Below, in pieces: positions 12,207-21,778 of a stretch of 64,000 nucleotides of DNA. The first letter of the stretch is position 1; the number at the start of each line of letters is the position of its first letter. The stretch comes from Saccharolobus shibatae B12 (GTDB lineage: Archaea > Thermoproteota > Thermoprotei_A > Sulfolobales > Sulfolobaceae), in the NCBI RefSeq assembly GCF_019175345.1, contig NZ_CP077717.1:2637644-2701643 (forward strand), in the 5' to 3' direction. The notes beneath the pieces were generated by a model. That model was not told where the DNA came from, made no database searches, and saw only the letters and a program-made list of their open reading frames with translations. The position numbers and the translations under genes are program-made.

Positions 12207-12791
12207 CTAATTTTTAATTAAATTGAAAGAGGTTTACGTTCTCTATAAATATAAGGGATTTGCAACAGCGAAGGATATTTTTGGAACGCTTTCACTACTT
12301 AATAATAGAATGTGATAGTATGGTAGGGATTAACGTGAATAAATTAGATAACGAGCAAAAAATCCGAATATTAAAGAAAGCTACAGAAAAACATGGATTA
12401 AGTTAAGTTGTGGGTCATTAATGCATCCTTTGCGAATTCAGTTTATTTAAAGAATCGTAATGAATTTAATTAAATACCATCCTACTGACTAGGTAAAGAT
12501 CCACGCTAAGCAGTTTACTTTGTTGTATTCATCTTATTCATGAATTATAATTCGCAAAAGAAACTTGAATCGCCCAATTTACCCAATTTTACCGGAGCTC
12601 TTAAATAACATGATAAGATTACATAGAATTCTGAAAATGTAAAGTTTCTAAGTTGGATTGGACAACAATTGATTAACGTTGCTGATCCCTTATGGTAATT
12701 TTTAACAATCAGTTACGTTGATGATAAAATATGATTCTAAAATAAGATAGAAAACACATATTAATATTGTAATCAGTGCATGAATGGCTCG
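12207..12791. other. Chromosomal flank with short coding remnants
   Basis: No intact gene in 585 bp. Two short in-frame pieces look like former coding sequence: one of 31 codons from about 12222 (KEVYVLYKYKGFATAKDIF) and one of 28 codons from 12320 (NVNKLDNEQKIRILKKATEK). The rest is A/T-rich. A 12-nt match to the inner part of the IS terminal repeat (TGGACAACAATT) occurs at 12659-12670 and could be chance. Confidence 0.35.
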
Positions 12792-13124
12792 TCATCTTTT
12801 CTCTGTTTCTTCTTCCTCATCACTTAGGAATCTATTTAGAAATTCGTCTACATATTGTTTCTCTCCAAATATAACTATATCATCAATTGCTTCATCATAA
12901 TACTTTTTAATTTTATTTATCAGATTTGTCATATTATATATATCGAAGTCTAGAACTTCTCCACCAGATAGTTTATCCTCTTCATATACGATTATTATCA
13001 TGTTTTTATATACGGAAAATCTAAACGCAGATATTATCTTGCCATCTTCAACTTTTTTATAAAGCATTATTAACATTAGGGGTTCTGTGATTCCGTGCCT
13101 AGTGTATTCAGCATGTTTTATCAT
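12792..13124 (-). CDS. Conserved hypothetical protein
   Basis: 110 aa. The ATG at 13124 is preferred over the longer frame to 13229 because that frame would overlap the TPR gene by 74 nt, and an AAAAATATATT TATA box lies about 26 nt upstream of 13124. Alpha/beta with a very acidic C-terminus (SDEEEETEKR). No family recognised. It follows the TPR gene by 31 nt. Confidence 0.65.
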   Translation of the reverse strand: MIKHAEYTRHGITEPLMLIMLYKKVEDGKIISAFRFSVYKNMIIIVYEEDKLSGGEVLDFDIYNMTNLINKIKKYYDEAIDDIVIFGEKQYVDEFLNRFLSDEEEETEKR

Positions 13125-13155
13125 GAAATAATAAGAAGAGAGGGTGAATATATTT

Positions 13156-14142
13156 TTACTCTTGATTCTTCTGAATATACTTTTCGTAGAACGAGATTGC
13201 TTTTCGTAGATTAGGCACCTCTTCCTCATAACTGGCTAGTTCTGAATAAGCCCTAGCTAGAAAAAGGTAGTCTTGAAGTTTTTCTGCAGTTTCTATTGCT
13301 TCTTTAAGAAATTGTACTATCTTCGTCCTCTTGTAAATATCATAGAGGATGTTTAGCTTGTCTTTACTATCCTCAAGATTTTCTATCTTTTCTAATATTT
13401 CCACAAGCAAAGATGGGTCTTTATTCGATAGTTTGTATAGTGGTTTTAATTGGCTATTGTAATCTCCAAGTTTTTCATAAATTTGGATTGCTTTTCTTAG
13501 ATCTTCCTCATTATCTGATATTGAAAGTATATCCGCTAGAATTTTTTCATTTCCTAAAACTGTTGCAATACTTTTCGCCTTTTCTAGTAGTTTAGTGTCA
13601 TTATAATATTTAGCTAATGAAGCATATGTTATTGCAAGATCCTCAGAGGGAATTTCGAATTGTTCCAACAATTCTCTCGCTTCTTCTACATATTTGATTT
13701 CCCCTAATGCTAGACAAACTTTCGCCAATAGTTTTTTGCTTAATATATTTATCTCTTTTTTAGAGTTTAATACTAAGCTTTTTAGTGTGTTATACGCGTT
13801 TAATAACTCACCTTTTTGAAAATAAGCTAAAGATAAATTATATAGAATAACATTTTTATCTTCATTATTTAGATTATACTCGCTAAGTAATTCTTTAAAG
13901 GTTAAAATTGCAATATCTGGCTTTCTTTTCTCTAGATATATTAGCCCTAAAATATTTAGGATAGTAGGGTTTATCTTCTCAATTTCATTCGCTATAGATA
14001 ATGCTCTATCTAGGAACTCCATATTTTTATATTTTTTATAAAGATTATAATATTCTTGAATAAGTGCAGTATATAGAATATTTCTCTTCTCCTTGTTCTT
14101 CTCCTTTTTTAGTTGTTCTTCAAGCTCTGCTATTCTTTCCAT
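13156..14142 (-). CDS. TPR-repeat protein
   Basis: 328 aa, entirely helical, with repeated TPR-like helix pairs (for example ILNILGLIYLEKRKPDIAIL and LYNLSLAYFQKGELLNAYNT) from about residue 20 to the end, preceded by a charged coiled coil. TPR arrays mediate protein-protein contacts; the partner is unknown. It is followed by a small gene and preceded by a divergent AbrB-like gene. Confidence 0.8.
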   Translation of the reverse strand: MERIAELEEQLKKEKNKEKRNILYTALIQEYYNLYKKYKNMEFLDRALSIANEIEKINPTILNILGLIYLEKRKPDIAILTFKELLSEYNLNNEDKNVILYNLSLAYFQKGELLNAYNTLKSLVLNSKKEINILSKKLLAKVCLALGEIKYVEEARELLEQFEIPSEDLAITYASLAKYYNDTKLLEKAKSIATVLGNEKILADILSISDNEEDLRKAIQIYEKLGDYNSQLKPLYKLSNKDPSLLVEILEKIENLEDSKDKLNILYDIYKRTKIVQFLKEAIETAEKLQDYLFLARAYSELASYEEEVPNLRKAISFYEKYIQKNQE

Positions 14143-14311
14143 TTTCGTGAAATTAGGAAAGGAAGCATAAAATTATTATGGGAACATTAGTGTTTTTCAT
14201 CTAACTGTATAATTAATGCATTATATATTTAATAGTCCTTAATAGTTTCAAGGATTGTCTTTTCTTAGAGTTTGATAAAATATTTAAACCTTCTTTTACT
14301 AATACATTTTT

Positions 14312-14467
14312 ATGCCAGTTGAAGAAGTTGTAAAGGTTTCTCGTAACTATCAAGTGACAATACCAGCAAAAGTAAGACAGAAATTCCCAGTAAAAGAAGG
14401 AGATTTAGTTAAGGTAATTTACGATGAAAACGAAGGAGTTGTAAAGATTCAGATTTTAAAGAGCTAA
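14312..14467 (+). CDS. AbrB/SpoVT-type small DNA-binding protein
   Basis: 51 aa. [20 protein letters not shown] is the classical AbrB swapped-hairpin motif, followed by [23 protein letters not shown] box (AAATATTTAAACC, about 14278-14290) lies 26 nt upstream, so the mRNA is leaderless. Such proteins act as regulators, often as antitoxins to VapC; no toxin gene is adjacent. It converges on the nucleoside hydrolase and overlaps its stop by 4 nt. Confidence 0.8.
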   Translation: MPVEEVVKVSRNYQVTIPAKVRQKFPVKEGDLVKVIYDENEGVVKIQILKS

Positions 14468-15399
14468 AACCAATTTAATAAATCATATATTTTTTCCATG
14501 AATCTTTTCTTATTTATTTCATAAACTATTTCAGCATTAGGTTTGTCAGACCAGCTAGTGTCGGCATCGAATCTATCTACTAGTGTCATACCTCTTGTAA
14601 TATTATCAGTATTGTCTATTACTACAAACCTTTTCTCTTTCCTTATTGCTACCCTCTCATCGATCGCTATTGCAGTAGTAATTGCATCAGGGTGAGGATG
14701 TCCATTTATCTTCTGAATTGTTGAGGAGTATTTCCTATAGTGTGAATACATTGAAACGTAAAGTTCACTCATTTTGGTCTTCATATTTTTAATTAAATTC
14801 CATTCTTCGTCTGTTACTGGATAATTAATTATAACGTCCCACGGTACCATGGTAATATCAAAACCAGCGTTAAATACTATTTTAGCAGCATCTGGATCTA
14901 CCCAAACATTAAACTCTGCCACTGGAGTAATATTGCCTATTCCAAATACTGCCCCACCCATTATCCAGACTTTCTTAATTTTCTTTATTATCGAATTATC
15001 CAATAAGTAAGCTAGAGCTAAGTTAGTTAGAGGCGAAATCGCTAAGAATTCCAATTCTCCCGCATACTTGCTTGCCAAATCTATTATTGCTAATGCAGCA
15101 TGCTTCTCTTTGGCTTTTAACCTCTTGGGTTCTACCAATATATCTCCTATTCCACCTTTTCCATGAACCTTTTCTACTGTCATGTAATTTTTTATTAATG
15201 GCTTGTTAGCACCAGGGTAAACTGGAATTTCACGGCTGACTTGTTCCAAAGCCCATAGCGCATTCTTTATCTCTTGGTCATATAATATATTACCCTCAAC
15301 AATAGTTAATGCAACTACGTCAATGTTGTTCTTTAACAAAAGATATAGGCTTAATACGTCATCTTCAGCAGTATCACAATCTATTATAAAATGTCTCAT
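14464..15399 (-). CDS. Nucleoside hydrolase (CU/IU-NH family)
   Basis: 311 aa. The N-terminus carries the calcium-binding pattern DCDTAEDD (D8, D10, D14, D15; the usual Gly is Ala), and the family signature regions [22 protein letters not shown] and a late His (GHPHPDA) are present. The enzyme splits ribonucleosides into base and ribose for salvage. From memory, the characterised pyrimidine-preferring CU-NH of S. solfataricus maps beside leuS, which this matches. It starts 2 nt after the LeuRS stop, in one operon. Confidence 0.85.
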   Translation of the reverse strand: MRHFIIDCDTAEDDVLSLYLLLKNNIDVVALTIVEGNILYDQEIKNALWALEQVSREIPVYPGANKPLIKNYMTVEKVHGKGGIGDILVEPKRLKAKEKHAALAIIDLASKYAGELEFLAISPLTNLALAYLLDNSIIKKIKKVWIMGGAVFGIGNITPVAEFNVWVDPDAAKIVFNAGFDITMVPWDVIINYPVTDEEWNLIKNMKTKMSELYVSMYSHYRKYSSTIQKINGHPHPDAITTAIAIDERVAIRKEKRFVVIDNTDNITRGMTLVDRFDADTSWSDKPNAEIVYEINKKRFMEKIYDLLNWF

Positions 15400-15401
15400 G
15401 A

Positions 15402-18206
15402 TTATTCTATCACAATAGCTGGACTTAAAGGTAATGCTTGAGACTTCTTTCCTTTTACGTCTGGTACTGTGGGGTCCTCTGCGTTGTATATTACAATCTC
15501 TGAAACTGCCAATCTCTTTAACAAGAAATTCATATTCTTCACTATTATTTGCTCTTCATCCACCTCATTTTTCAATAGGTAATCCCTTATAGACTTATCT
15601 AATTTAGAGACCACGACATAAACTTTTTCAGCAATCTTATCTCCAGTTTTCATAACGAATTCTCTTAGTGGGGTTCCGTCATTAATTGCACTTATTGCAT
15701 TTTTCATTAGTTCTTTGACTTTCTCACTTTCATTAATGTATATTACTACTTTTTCAGCTTTCTTATGTACAAGGTCCTCCAGCTCCCTTACATTTTCTAT
15801 GATCTCGTTAATATAGGATATCTCAAGAATTGCATCTGGATATAGATCTAATTCATTTGGTTCTGGATACTTTTCTAAAGAGACAAAAGTGCTTGAGATT
15901 TTATGCCATAATTCCTCTGCAATATGTGGTGCAAATGGTGCAAGAGCCCTTATCCATATGGACGATATCTTCCTTATTACCTCTTGATTGGGTATTTCAA
16001 TTAGATCAAAATAATCTCTTAAAACATCATACATTTCATAAAGAAGTAAATTTACAGCATCTCTAAATTCAAAAGATGTGATGTCATTCTTCACCTTTTC
16101 TATTATTTCCCTAGTTTTAGAAGAAAGCCACTCATCTGCTGTTCTTAGCCCTTTAATCTCAGTGTTAATACTTAACAATCTATCAATTAGATCATAAACC
16201 TTCTTTAGTTGTTCAGCTATTGGGTTTACCAAATTTTCATTAAAGTCTAAATCTTGCAGTAGATCGGAAGTTGAAGTTAATGTTATTCTTACTGGATCTA
16301 CCCCAAATTCTTTGATTGCTTTTGATAGTGTATAAATATTTTTTAGACTTTTGCTCATTTTTCTTCCTCCAACCCTCACAAAGCCATTGATTACAATTCT
16401 TTTAGGAAGGTATTTCTCACCAAAAATTGCAAGATGATTATAAATATAAAATGGTATATGATTTTGAATTAAATCTCTTCCAGTATGTCTTTGATCTACC
16501 GGATACCAATATAAGAATTCTTCCCTTAGTTGAACGAGATCCGCGCCATATTTCTTTTCCAGTTCTTTAGTATCTCCTTTTCCTAGAAAGATAAACTCAA
16601 AGAGCTCATTATCAATGTCGATGGGCATCTTGTAGATTATCGTATATAGGACGGTGTACAATGTGGAGTCACTCAAACTTTCAACAATCTGCGACTCGTC
16701 CCATGGTAATTTAACTCCAATACCCCTACTTCTCCCTATGGGTTCTCTTCTAGTATTGAATATAGTTTTTTCTAGTTCACTTTTAGCTAGATTTGGTATT
16801 AACTCAATATTATTAATAGCCTTAAGTACTGACGCTTTCCACTTAGGATTATCATAAGCTATAAACCATTGATTCTTTATCCTTTTGGGTACGATTTCAG
16901 CTCCACATCTACAGTAAATTGGACCATTCGAAATTTCATAAATAGTATCGTATATGTTTAGAGATTTCAGTAACTCTATTGTATTTTTTCTTGCCTCTTG
17001 AACTTGCTTCCCAACGATGTTTTCCTTTACGTATTGTTTTAAGAAGTCTGGAACTAGAGATAATATTGTATCCTTCATATATCCCTTATAGTACTCAGTT
17101 CTGTAGATACTTTCCATGAAGTCCTTTAACGCATAAGTGTTTTTAGTTTGTAAAACTGCACTTTCACCGGGAATCTCGTCGAGTTCTTCAGTCTCTATTA
17201 CTGGTATTATTTCAAATTCCTTATTAGCCTCAGCAATTGCTAAATAATGAAATGGATCATGAGCTGGATAACTCATTACAACTCCAGTTCCTAGCGATGG
17301 ATCAACGTATTTGCTTTTAATAATCTCAAGCTTTTTTCTAGTTACTGGGTTTATAGCGTATGATTTAACGATATCTGATATAGAAATAGTTTTTATCATT
17401 TTCATATTTTTCTGATAGGATAATTTCTTGTAGGCCTTCTCTGATATTATGAAATTCTTACCCTCATATTCAACCACTACGTAATTCGCGTCAGGGTTTA
17501 CCATTAGTGCGACTACCCCGAATATTAGCTCTGGTCTTGAGGTAGCTACCATGAAATTATAGGACTCGCTACCCTCAAATAAGATAACGTTCATTGTGGT
17601 GATTTCTGGTTCTATATCGCCTCTTGTATCATGCATGCCAACTGGAAAATTATCATTAGGGCAATAGCCAACAACGTCATCTTCAGTAACTAAATAACCC
17701 AGTTCTTTTAGTTTCCTTAATTGCCAATGAACGAACTTCTCAAATCTAGTACCAGTTGTCGTAAAAGATCTCCTCCAGTCAATACTCATTCCAATAGATT
17801 TCGCCGTATTTTTCATTTCTTCTTTAAAATATTCAGCCAACTTATATGGATCCCCCAGTTCCTTGAGTTTATCTTCTGGTACTCCATAAACGCTCTTAAA
17901 GAACTCTATCATATCAACATCCCCTCTTCTTATTGAATCGGCTATAGCTAATACCGGAGTACCTGTAAATTGAAACGCAAACGGGAATAGTACGTTATAT
18001 CCTCTCATCCTTAAGTATCTAGCGTAAATATCTGCAGTAACATAGGTTCTCCCATGACCCACATGCATTGGGCTATTTGTGTAAGGAAAAGGAACTGTAA
18101 TGAAAAATTTTGGTTTAGAGTAATCTATATTTGCTTCAAATACCTTACTTTTTTCCCATTCCGCTTGCCATTTAGAAGCTATGGAATTGAAGAAATCATT
18201 ATACAT
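15402..18206 (-). CDS. leuS: Leucyl-tRNA synthetase
   Basis: 934 aa, archaeal/eukaryotic-type class I LeuRS. HIGH-type motif HVGHG is near residue 49; a large CP1 editing domain contains [13 protein letters not shown] (the usual Val is Tyr); KMSKS (KMSKSLKN) is near residue 618; an anticodon-binding helical domain and a C-terminal extension follow. It charges tRNA-Leu. A TTTTTAAG TATA box about 26 nt upstream of the ATG indicates a leaderless mRNA. Co-transcribed with the nucleoside hydrolase. Confidence 0.95.
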   Translation of the reverse strand: MYNDFFNSIASKWQAEWEKSKVFEANIDYSKPKFFITVPFPYTNSPMHVGHGRTYVTADIYARYLRMRGYNVLFPFAFQFTGTPVLAIADSIRRGDVDMIEFFKSVYGVPEDKLKELGDPYKLAEYFKEEMKNTAKSIGMSIDWRRSFTTTGTRFEKFVHWQLRKLKELGYLVTEDDVVGYCPNDNFPVGMHDTRGDIEPEITTMNVILFEGSESYNFMVATSRPELIFGVVALMVNPDANYVVVEYEGKNFIISEKAYKKLSYQKNMKMIKTISISDIVKSYAINPVTRKKLEIIKSKYVDPSLGTGVVMSYPAHDPFHYLAIAEANKEFEIIPVIETEELDEIPGESAVLQTKNTYALKDFMESIYRTEYYKGYMKDTILSLVPDFLKQYVKENIVGKQVQEARKNTIELLKSLNIYDTIYEISNGPIYCRCGAEIVPKRIKNQWFIAYDNPKWKASVLKAINNIELIPNLAKSELEKTIFNTRREPIGRSRGIGVKLPWDESQIVESLSDSTLYTVLYTIIYKMPIDIDNELFEFIFLGKGDTKELEKKYGADLVQLREEFLYWYPVDQRHTGRDLIQNHIPFYIYNHLAIFGEKYLPKRIVINGFVRVGGRKMSKSLKNIYTLSKAIKEFGVDPVRITLTSTSDLLQDLDFNENLVNPIAEQLKKVYDLIDRLLSINTEIKGLRTADEWLSSKTREIIEKVKNDITSFEFRDAVNLLLYEMYDVLRDYFDLIEIPNQEVIRKISSIWIRALAPFAPHIAEELWHKISSTFVSLEKYPEPNELDLYPDAILEISYINEIIENVRELEDLVHKKAEKVVIYINESEKVKELMKNAISAINDGTPLREFVMKTGDKIAEKVYVVVSKLDKSIRDYLLKNEVDEEQIIVKNMNFLLKRLAVSEIVIYNAEDPTVPDVKGKKSQALPLSPAIVIE

Positions 18207-18244
18207 AAAACTAAAATGTTTTCTAATCTTAAAAACGTTATAAC

Positions 18245-19168
18245 TTAAGACTTTTTATATGTAGAGAAGTTAGCCGATTTCCGATTTGTTCTAGATAGTC
18301 TAGTAGCTTCTTTAATTCCTAGAATTATACTACTAATACCTATTATACCGACAACACTAAGCACTAATAAGAATCCTATATCTATAGCATCAAGATTAGG
18401 TATTGGATTTCCAGTTGATATTGCAAAGTTGTCAATAACTGGAAAGGCTATTATAAGTAAACCCACCATAGTAAATACCAAACCACCATAGTAAAGTACT
18501 CTCCCTGCAGTTTTCCTCGCAACATATGACATCTCCTCCTCTGTTAACCTTTTTGCACGCAATATATTACCAAATATTGTACCAAATATCATCTGCATAA
18601 TCATTGTACCTATTCCAAACATTAGCCCAGGCAACGGGGCATAAACTATTGAGGGTAACTGGGGTGCTAAAACAAACGTTATTATACTAGCATAGGCTCC
18701 AAACCCAAAACCAGCAATTAGACCATGAACTATAGTCATTTTTAACGGTATATCATGCAATTCTACTCCACTAGTTTTGGTACTATGATGTTTGCTCTTA
18801 AATAGAACATCTATTGGCAAATGCAGATATCTCCCTTTTAGTATATAAGAACCAGCAATAGCCATGACGATTCCAACTATAGTATATACTGGACCATCCA
18901 AATTGTATTTTTCGTAGATAGCTGCGAGACCTATAAAACCTAGTGTGGTTAGAAATGCCCTCTGAATGGTAAAACCTAGTGAAAATAGAAATCCAGCTTT
19001 CATTCCTTCTTTTGAACTATATTTTCCTACCGCATAACTGAACGTTATTGGCCATGTATGCTCATCTGGAGTTGCACCATGAAGCATACCTAAAATTAAC
19101 GAGATTACAAGTATTTCTGAGAGAGTTAATCCTTCTGGTGGATTTAGTAGTGTGGATAGGCTTATCAT
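18245..19168 (-). CDS. Membrane transporter, NicO/Ni-Co-like
   Basis: 307 aa with about seven membrane helices. Conserved polar motifs are GMLHGATPDEHTWP in the first helix pair and VHGLIAGFGFGAY in the middle, with a His-rich cytoplasmic loop (KSKHHSTKTSG). His-x4-Asp/Glu-His motifs in membrane helices are typical of nickel/cobalt and related metal transporters. The promoter carries the palindrome ATTAGGG-TTA-CCCTAAT, similar to DtxR-family metal-regulator operators, which supports a metal role. The substrate is inferred. Confidence 0.6.
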   Translation of the reverse strand: MISLSTLLNPPEGLTLSEILVISLILGMLHGATPDEHTWPITFSYAVGKYSSKEGMKAGFLFSLGFTIQRAFLTTLGFIGLAAIYEKYNLDGPVYTIVGIVMAIAGSYILKGRYLHLPIDVLFKSKHHSTKTSGVELHDIPLKMTIVHGLIAGFGFGAYASIITFVLAPQLPSIVYAPLPGLMFGIGTMIMQMIFGTIFGNILRAKRLTEEEMSYVARKTAGRVLYYGGLVFTMVGLLIIAFPVIDNFAISTGNPIPNLDAIDIGFLLVLSVVGIIGISSIILGIKEATRLSRTNRKSANFSTYKKS

Positions 19169-19179
19169 TTTCTCACAGT

Positions 19180-19196
19180 ATTAGGGTTACCCTAAT
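19180..19196 (-). promoter_or_regulatory. Metal-regulator-like palindromic operator
   Basis: ATTAGGG and CCCTAAT flank TTA between the TATA box (ATTTAAATT, about 19200-19208) and the ATG at 19168, so the site overlaps the expected transcription start. TTAGG...CCTAA is the core of DtxR/IdeR/MntR-type operators. Repression in the presence of metal is the simplest reading. Confidence 0.5.
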
Positions 19197-19228
19197 AAGA
19201 TTTAAATTTTTCTGTCAACAATCTAAGT

Positions 19229-19280
19229 TAGATGATTGATTCGCCAGCGTCTGAAAAATGATGAAAGTCTTAAGTGATGA
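19229..19280 (+). ncRNA. Candidate C/D box sRNA (incomplete match)
   Basis: Plus-strand order: a C-like box GATGATTGA (19231-19239), an 11-nt spacer, CTGA (19251-19254), AAA, a perfect C' box ATGATGA (19258-19264), then a spacer of about 11 nt. The bidirectional TATA at 19199-19209 lies about 26 nt upstream. No CTGA D box follows at the right place (GTGATGA instead), so the call is weak. Confidence 0.25.
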
Positions 19281-19289
19281 TTAAAAAAA

Positions 19290-19493
19290 TTAAAATACAA
19301 ATTTTCCAAACTTTCCCCTTATAAATACACCCAATACTAAGAATGTTGCTGCAAATCCTACAACTGCTGGAATTGCCTGCCTCCATTGCGGAGCTAGAAA
19401 CAGTAAATCAACAACCCATATTGTTATTATAAGGAATACTGTTAAAGGAACCAATATTAGCAGCCAAGTTGTGATAGAGTACTTATCTTTCAT
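19290..19493 (-). CDS. Small two-helix membrane protein
   Basis: 67 aa from the ATG at 19493; an 11-codon longer form starts at 19526. Two membrane helices (about residues 8-30 and 41-60) are joined by FLAPQWRQAIP. A GCTTAAAACC box about 26 nt upstream of 19493 favours the shorter form. Function unknown. Confidence 0.6.
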   Translation of the reverse strand: MKDKYSITTWLLILVPLTVFLIITIWVVDLLFLAPQWRQAIPAVVGFAATFLVLGVFIRGKFGKFVF

Positions 19494-19575
19494 AATGTAT
19501 CTTACTTCAACTAGGGTTTTAAGCATTATCCATAAAAATAATTTAATTGTTCATAATGGATCTTTTTCACGAAAT

Positions 19576-20040
19576 CTAGTTATTTTTTAATACTTTCATT
19601 ATCTCATTATACATTTCCTTATCTCTTTCCTCTATTCTCTTTAACGACCAAGGGAGCAATCCTTTCTTTTTAACTCCATTTAGTACAGACTTTAACCAAG
19701 ATTCATAAACTTTCCCAGATTGCAATTTATAGTAGAACCCTTTTAAGATATTTAATGCATCATCTTCATTAATACCTTTTACATTTACTAAATATCTGGA
19801 TGCAACATAAAGTATAAATCTTTTCCTTGAGTCTTGTAATCCTTTTTCTAAAACCTTATCTACCCACGAATAATCTGACGATTTTTTAGGTGGAGGTGGA
19901 AATTTTCCTTCCACTTTAAACAAGAAATTTCCCTCATTGTCATAGATTGAGGAAAAACCATCGGCATACTCTATATATCCAGCAGGCGTATCATCGGGGT
20001 AGTGAAGAATAATTCTTCTAACTTTTTTCTCTTGGCTCAC
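19576..20040 (-). CDS. priX: Primase subunit PriX
   Basis: Set to start at the GTG at 20040, which gives 154 aa, the length I recall for Sulfolobus PriX; the longer open frame back to 20220 overlaps the divergent gene. The helical C-terminal domain RKRFILYVASRYLVNVKGINEDDA...WLKSVLNGVKKKGLLPWSL resembles the PriL-CTD-like fold of PriX, which joins PriS and PriL in the heterotrimeric crenarchaeal primase and promotes primer initiation. TATATTTTTTT lies about 26 nt before the GTG. Confidence 0.7.
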   Translation of the reverse strand: MSQEKKVRRIILHYPDDTPAGYIEYADGFSSIYDNEGNFLFKVEGKFPPPPKKSSDYSWVDKVLEKGLQDSRKRFILYVASRYLVNVKGINEDDALNILKGFYYKLQSGKVYESWLKSVLNGVKKKGLLPWSLKRIEERDKEMYNEIMKVLKNN

Positions 20041-20099
20041 AATAGATGATTGATATTCAAGGAAAAAAATATAGCTTAAAATCTGTACTACTACTCTAA

Positions 20100-20789
20100 A
20101 TGCAAATATTAGTAGAACTACATCCCAAGAAAAAAATCGAGAAACTGCTAAAGGAAATAAAAACTTTATCTCCATTTGATGGATTTGATATACCCGACTC
20201 ACCTCTAGGTATACCATCACCTATGCCATCATTTGTAGCTTCGTTAATTAGATACTCTCTATCTCTAGATAAAAAAACAATAATTATAAACCAAAGACTA
20301 TTAGACGTTAACGAATTATTTATTCGTTCATTGTCAATAACTGCTAAGATGTTAGATGTCCAGCTAGCTTTTACAAAAGGAGATAAACCAAAATATGGCA
20401 AAGAAGTGGGCTATTTGTCGTCAGATGATGCTGTAAATGTGGCAAAGGAATATGGTGTGAAAAGTGGAATGATGATAAGTTTAAGAAAAAACGAGAACGA
20501 AGTTATGGCTAGATTAGAGTCAAATGCTGATTTCTTCCTAGTTCTTAGGATGAAAAACGTAGATCAAATTAAGTATTATGGTTCAAAGCTTATTGATAGA
20601 GCAATCCCTTATTTAATAGTGATAACTGAAAAGAATAGAGAACTAGTAAAGAATCTTGATCAACCTTATTTCTTAGAGAATGAGATATTTTCAATTATCA
20701 AGTCGCTTGATAATTTGGGAGTAAAGGCAGTCTTAATTTCATCTCTAGGTGATTTGAGCTTCTTCGAAAGGCTATACTCAAAACTATGA
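20100..20789 (+). CDS. MetF/methylenetetrahydrofolate-reductase-like protein
   Basis: 229 aa, leaderless (GCTTAAAATC about 26 nt upstream). VELHPKKKIEKLL, then FDIPDSPLGIPSP and a LLSITAKMLDVQLAFTKGD-type middle resemble the TIM-barrel MTHFR family, but the protein is shorter than bacterial MetF (about 290 aa) and lacks clear C-terminal parts. It may act in one-carbon metabolism with a modified folate. Divergent from priX with a 59-bp shared promoter. Confidence 0.6.
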   Translation: MQILVELHPKKKIEKLLKEIKTLSPFDGFDIPDSPLGIPSPMPSFVASLIRYSLSLDKKTIIINQRLLDVNELFIRSLSITAKMLDVQLAFTKGDKPKYGKEVGYLSSDDAVNVAKEYGVKSGMMISLRKNENEVMARLESNADFFLVLRMKNVDQIKYYGSKLIDRAIPYLIVITEKNRELVKNLDQPYFLENEIFSIIKSLDNLGVKAVLISSLGDLSFFERLYSKL

Positions 20790-20825
20790 AAGAATGGCAA
20801 AAGGTTGAGATTTAAGTCTGAAAAA

Positions 20826-21491
20826 CTAACTTAACTGAGTACGAATTTGCTTTATAACGTTAAGAATTTCTTGAGCATGGTCTGGCATTTTATTTATTAA
20901 ATCATTGAGCTCGAGGTACCAATAATTTTCCTTTTTAGCATCAATTAATTGCACATAAACTTTCCTTCTAGTTGCTATAACTTTCTTTACACATAAAGAA
21001 CTTTTATTGCATTCTATAGAAACTTCTCTCTTATAGATTATTGTTAAAAGTTGTTCCAAATTACGTTTAATATCTTCATTTATATTTATCTTTTTACCTT
21101 CTACTAAAATTTCCTTTATCCCCTTGTTTTGTTTGTAGCAAATCTCCTGGGTGTTACAATTTTCACTCATTAATACTAAAGATTCGTATAATCTGTTTTC
21201 TATCGATGCAATATGGTAAATGAATGAATTTGCATCAATCTCATTTCCATCGTAAGTTATTCTATCCTTGTTTACTCTTATATAAAACGGTTTTTTCTTG
21301 TTTCCGCATCTTACACTTATCCTAACAGTCGTATTACTTCTACTTATGAAAATTACGATATTACCCACGGAAGCAACTAATTTCGAAGGTGAATAGGATT
21401 TTATTGTATACGCTGTACAAAAATTTTCGTAAGCGGCTTTCCTAATAACATTAAAAACTATAGTGTCAATATACGCTAATATCGCATGCAT
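20826..21491 (-). CDS. Conserved hypothetical protein
   Basis: 221 aa, beta-rich, with six cysteines spread through the sequence and no recognisable motif. It overlaps the preceding small gene by 16 nt, so the two are an operon. No family recognised. Confidence 0.65.
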   Translation of the reverse strand: MHAILAYIDTIVFNVIRKAAYENFCTAYTIKSYSPSKLVASVGNIVIFISRSNTTVRISVRCGNKKKPFYIRVNKDRITYDGNEIDANSFIYHIASIENRLYESLVLMSENCNTQEICYKQNKGIKEILVEGKKININEDIKRNLEQLLTIIYKREVSIECNKSSLCVKKVIATRRKVYVQLIDAKKENYWYLELNDLINKMPDHAQEILNVIKQIRTQLS

Positions 21492-21721
21492 TCATTTACC
21501 CTAAAAGTAATTTTTTCAAACTCCTCTAAGGTAATGCTTGGTACGAAGATTCTCCAACTTTCGTCATTAAGTGAAGGCATACTCATTATTGCATTTAGAA
21601 GCTCCCTACAAGACTCTATAGAATCATCCCATTTCTCTTGATTTTCTATTACATAATCCTTGAGGAACATTAGAGCATATAATATCTTCCCTTTTCTCGC
21701 CAACTGTAAAGCTGTTTCCAT
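21476..21721 (-). CDS. Small helical protein
   Basis: 81 aa from the ATG at 21721, about 27 nt after a TTTTTATAC TATA box; the longer frame to 21823 would overlap the divergent gene. The sequence ETALQLARKGKILYALMFLKDYV is helical and TPR-like. The TATA box is shared with the divergent gene at 21779. Confidence 0.6.
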   Translation of the reverse strand: METALQLARKGKILYALMFLKDYVIENQEKWDDSIESCRELLNAIMSMPSLNDESWRIFVPSITLEEFEKITFRVNECMRY

Positions 21722-21778
21722 CCAAAAGAGTTTATGAAAAATATGTATAAAAATGGTTAGCAATAATAAAAGGGCAAA

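Noticed and set aside
12659-12670. Match to the IS inner terminal repeat (TGGACAACAATT) as a relic IS end
   Set aside because: Only 12 nt, with no flanking homology or partner end; may be chance.
20041-20220. N-terminal extension of PriX by 60 residues
   Set aside because: It overlaps the divergent MetF-like gene and its promoter; the GTG at 20040 gives the expected length.
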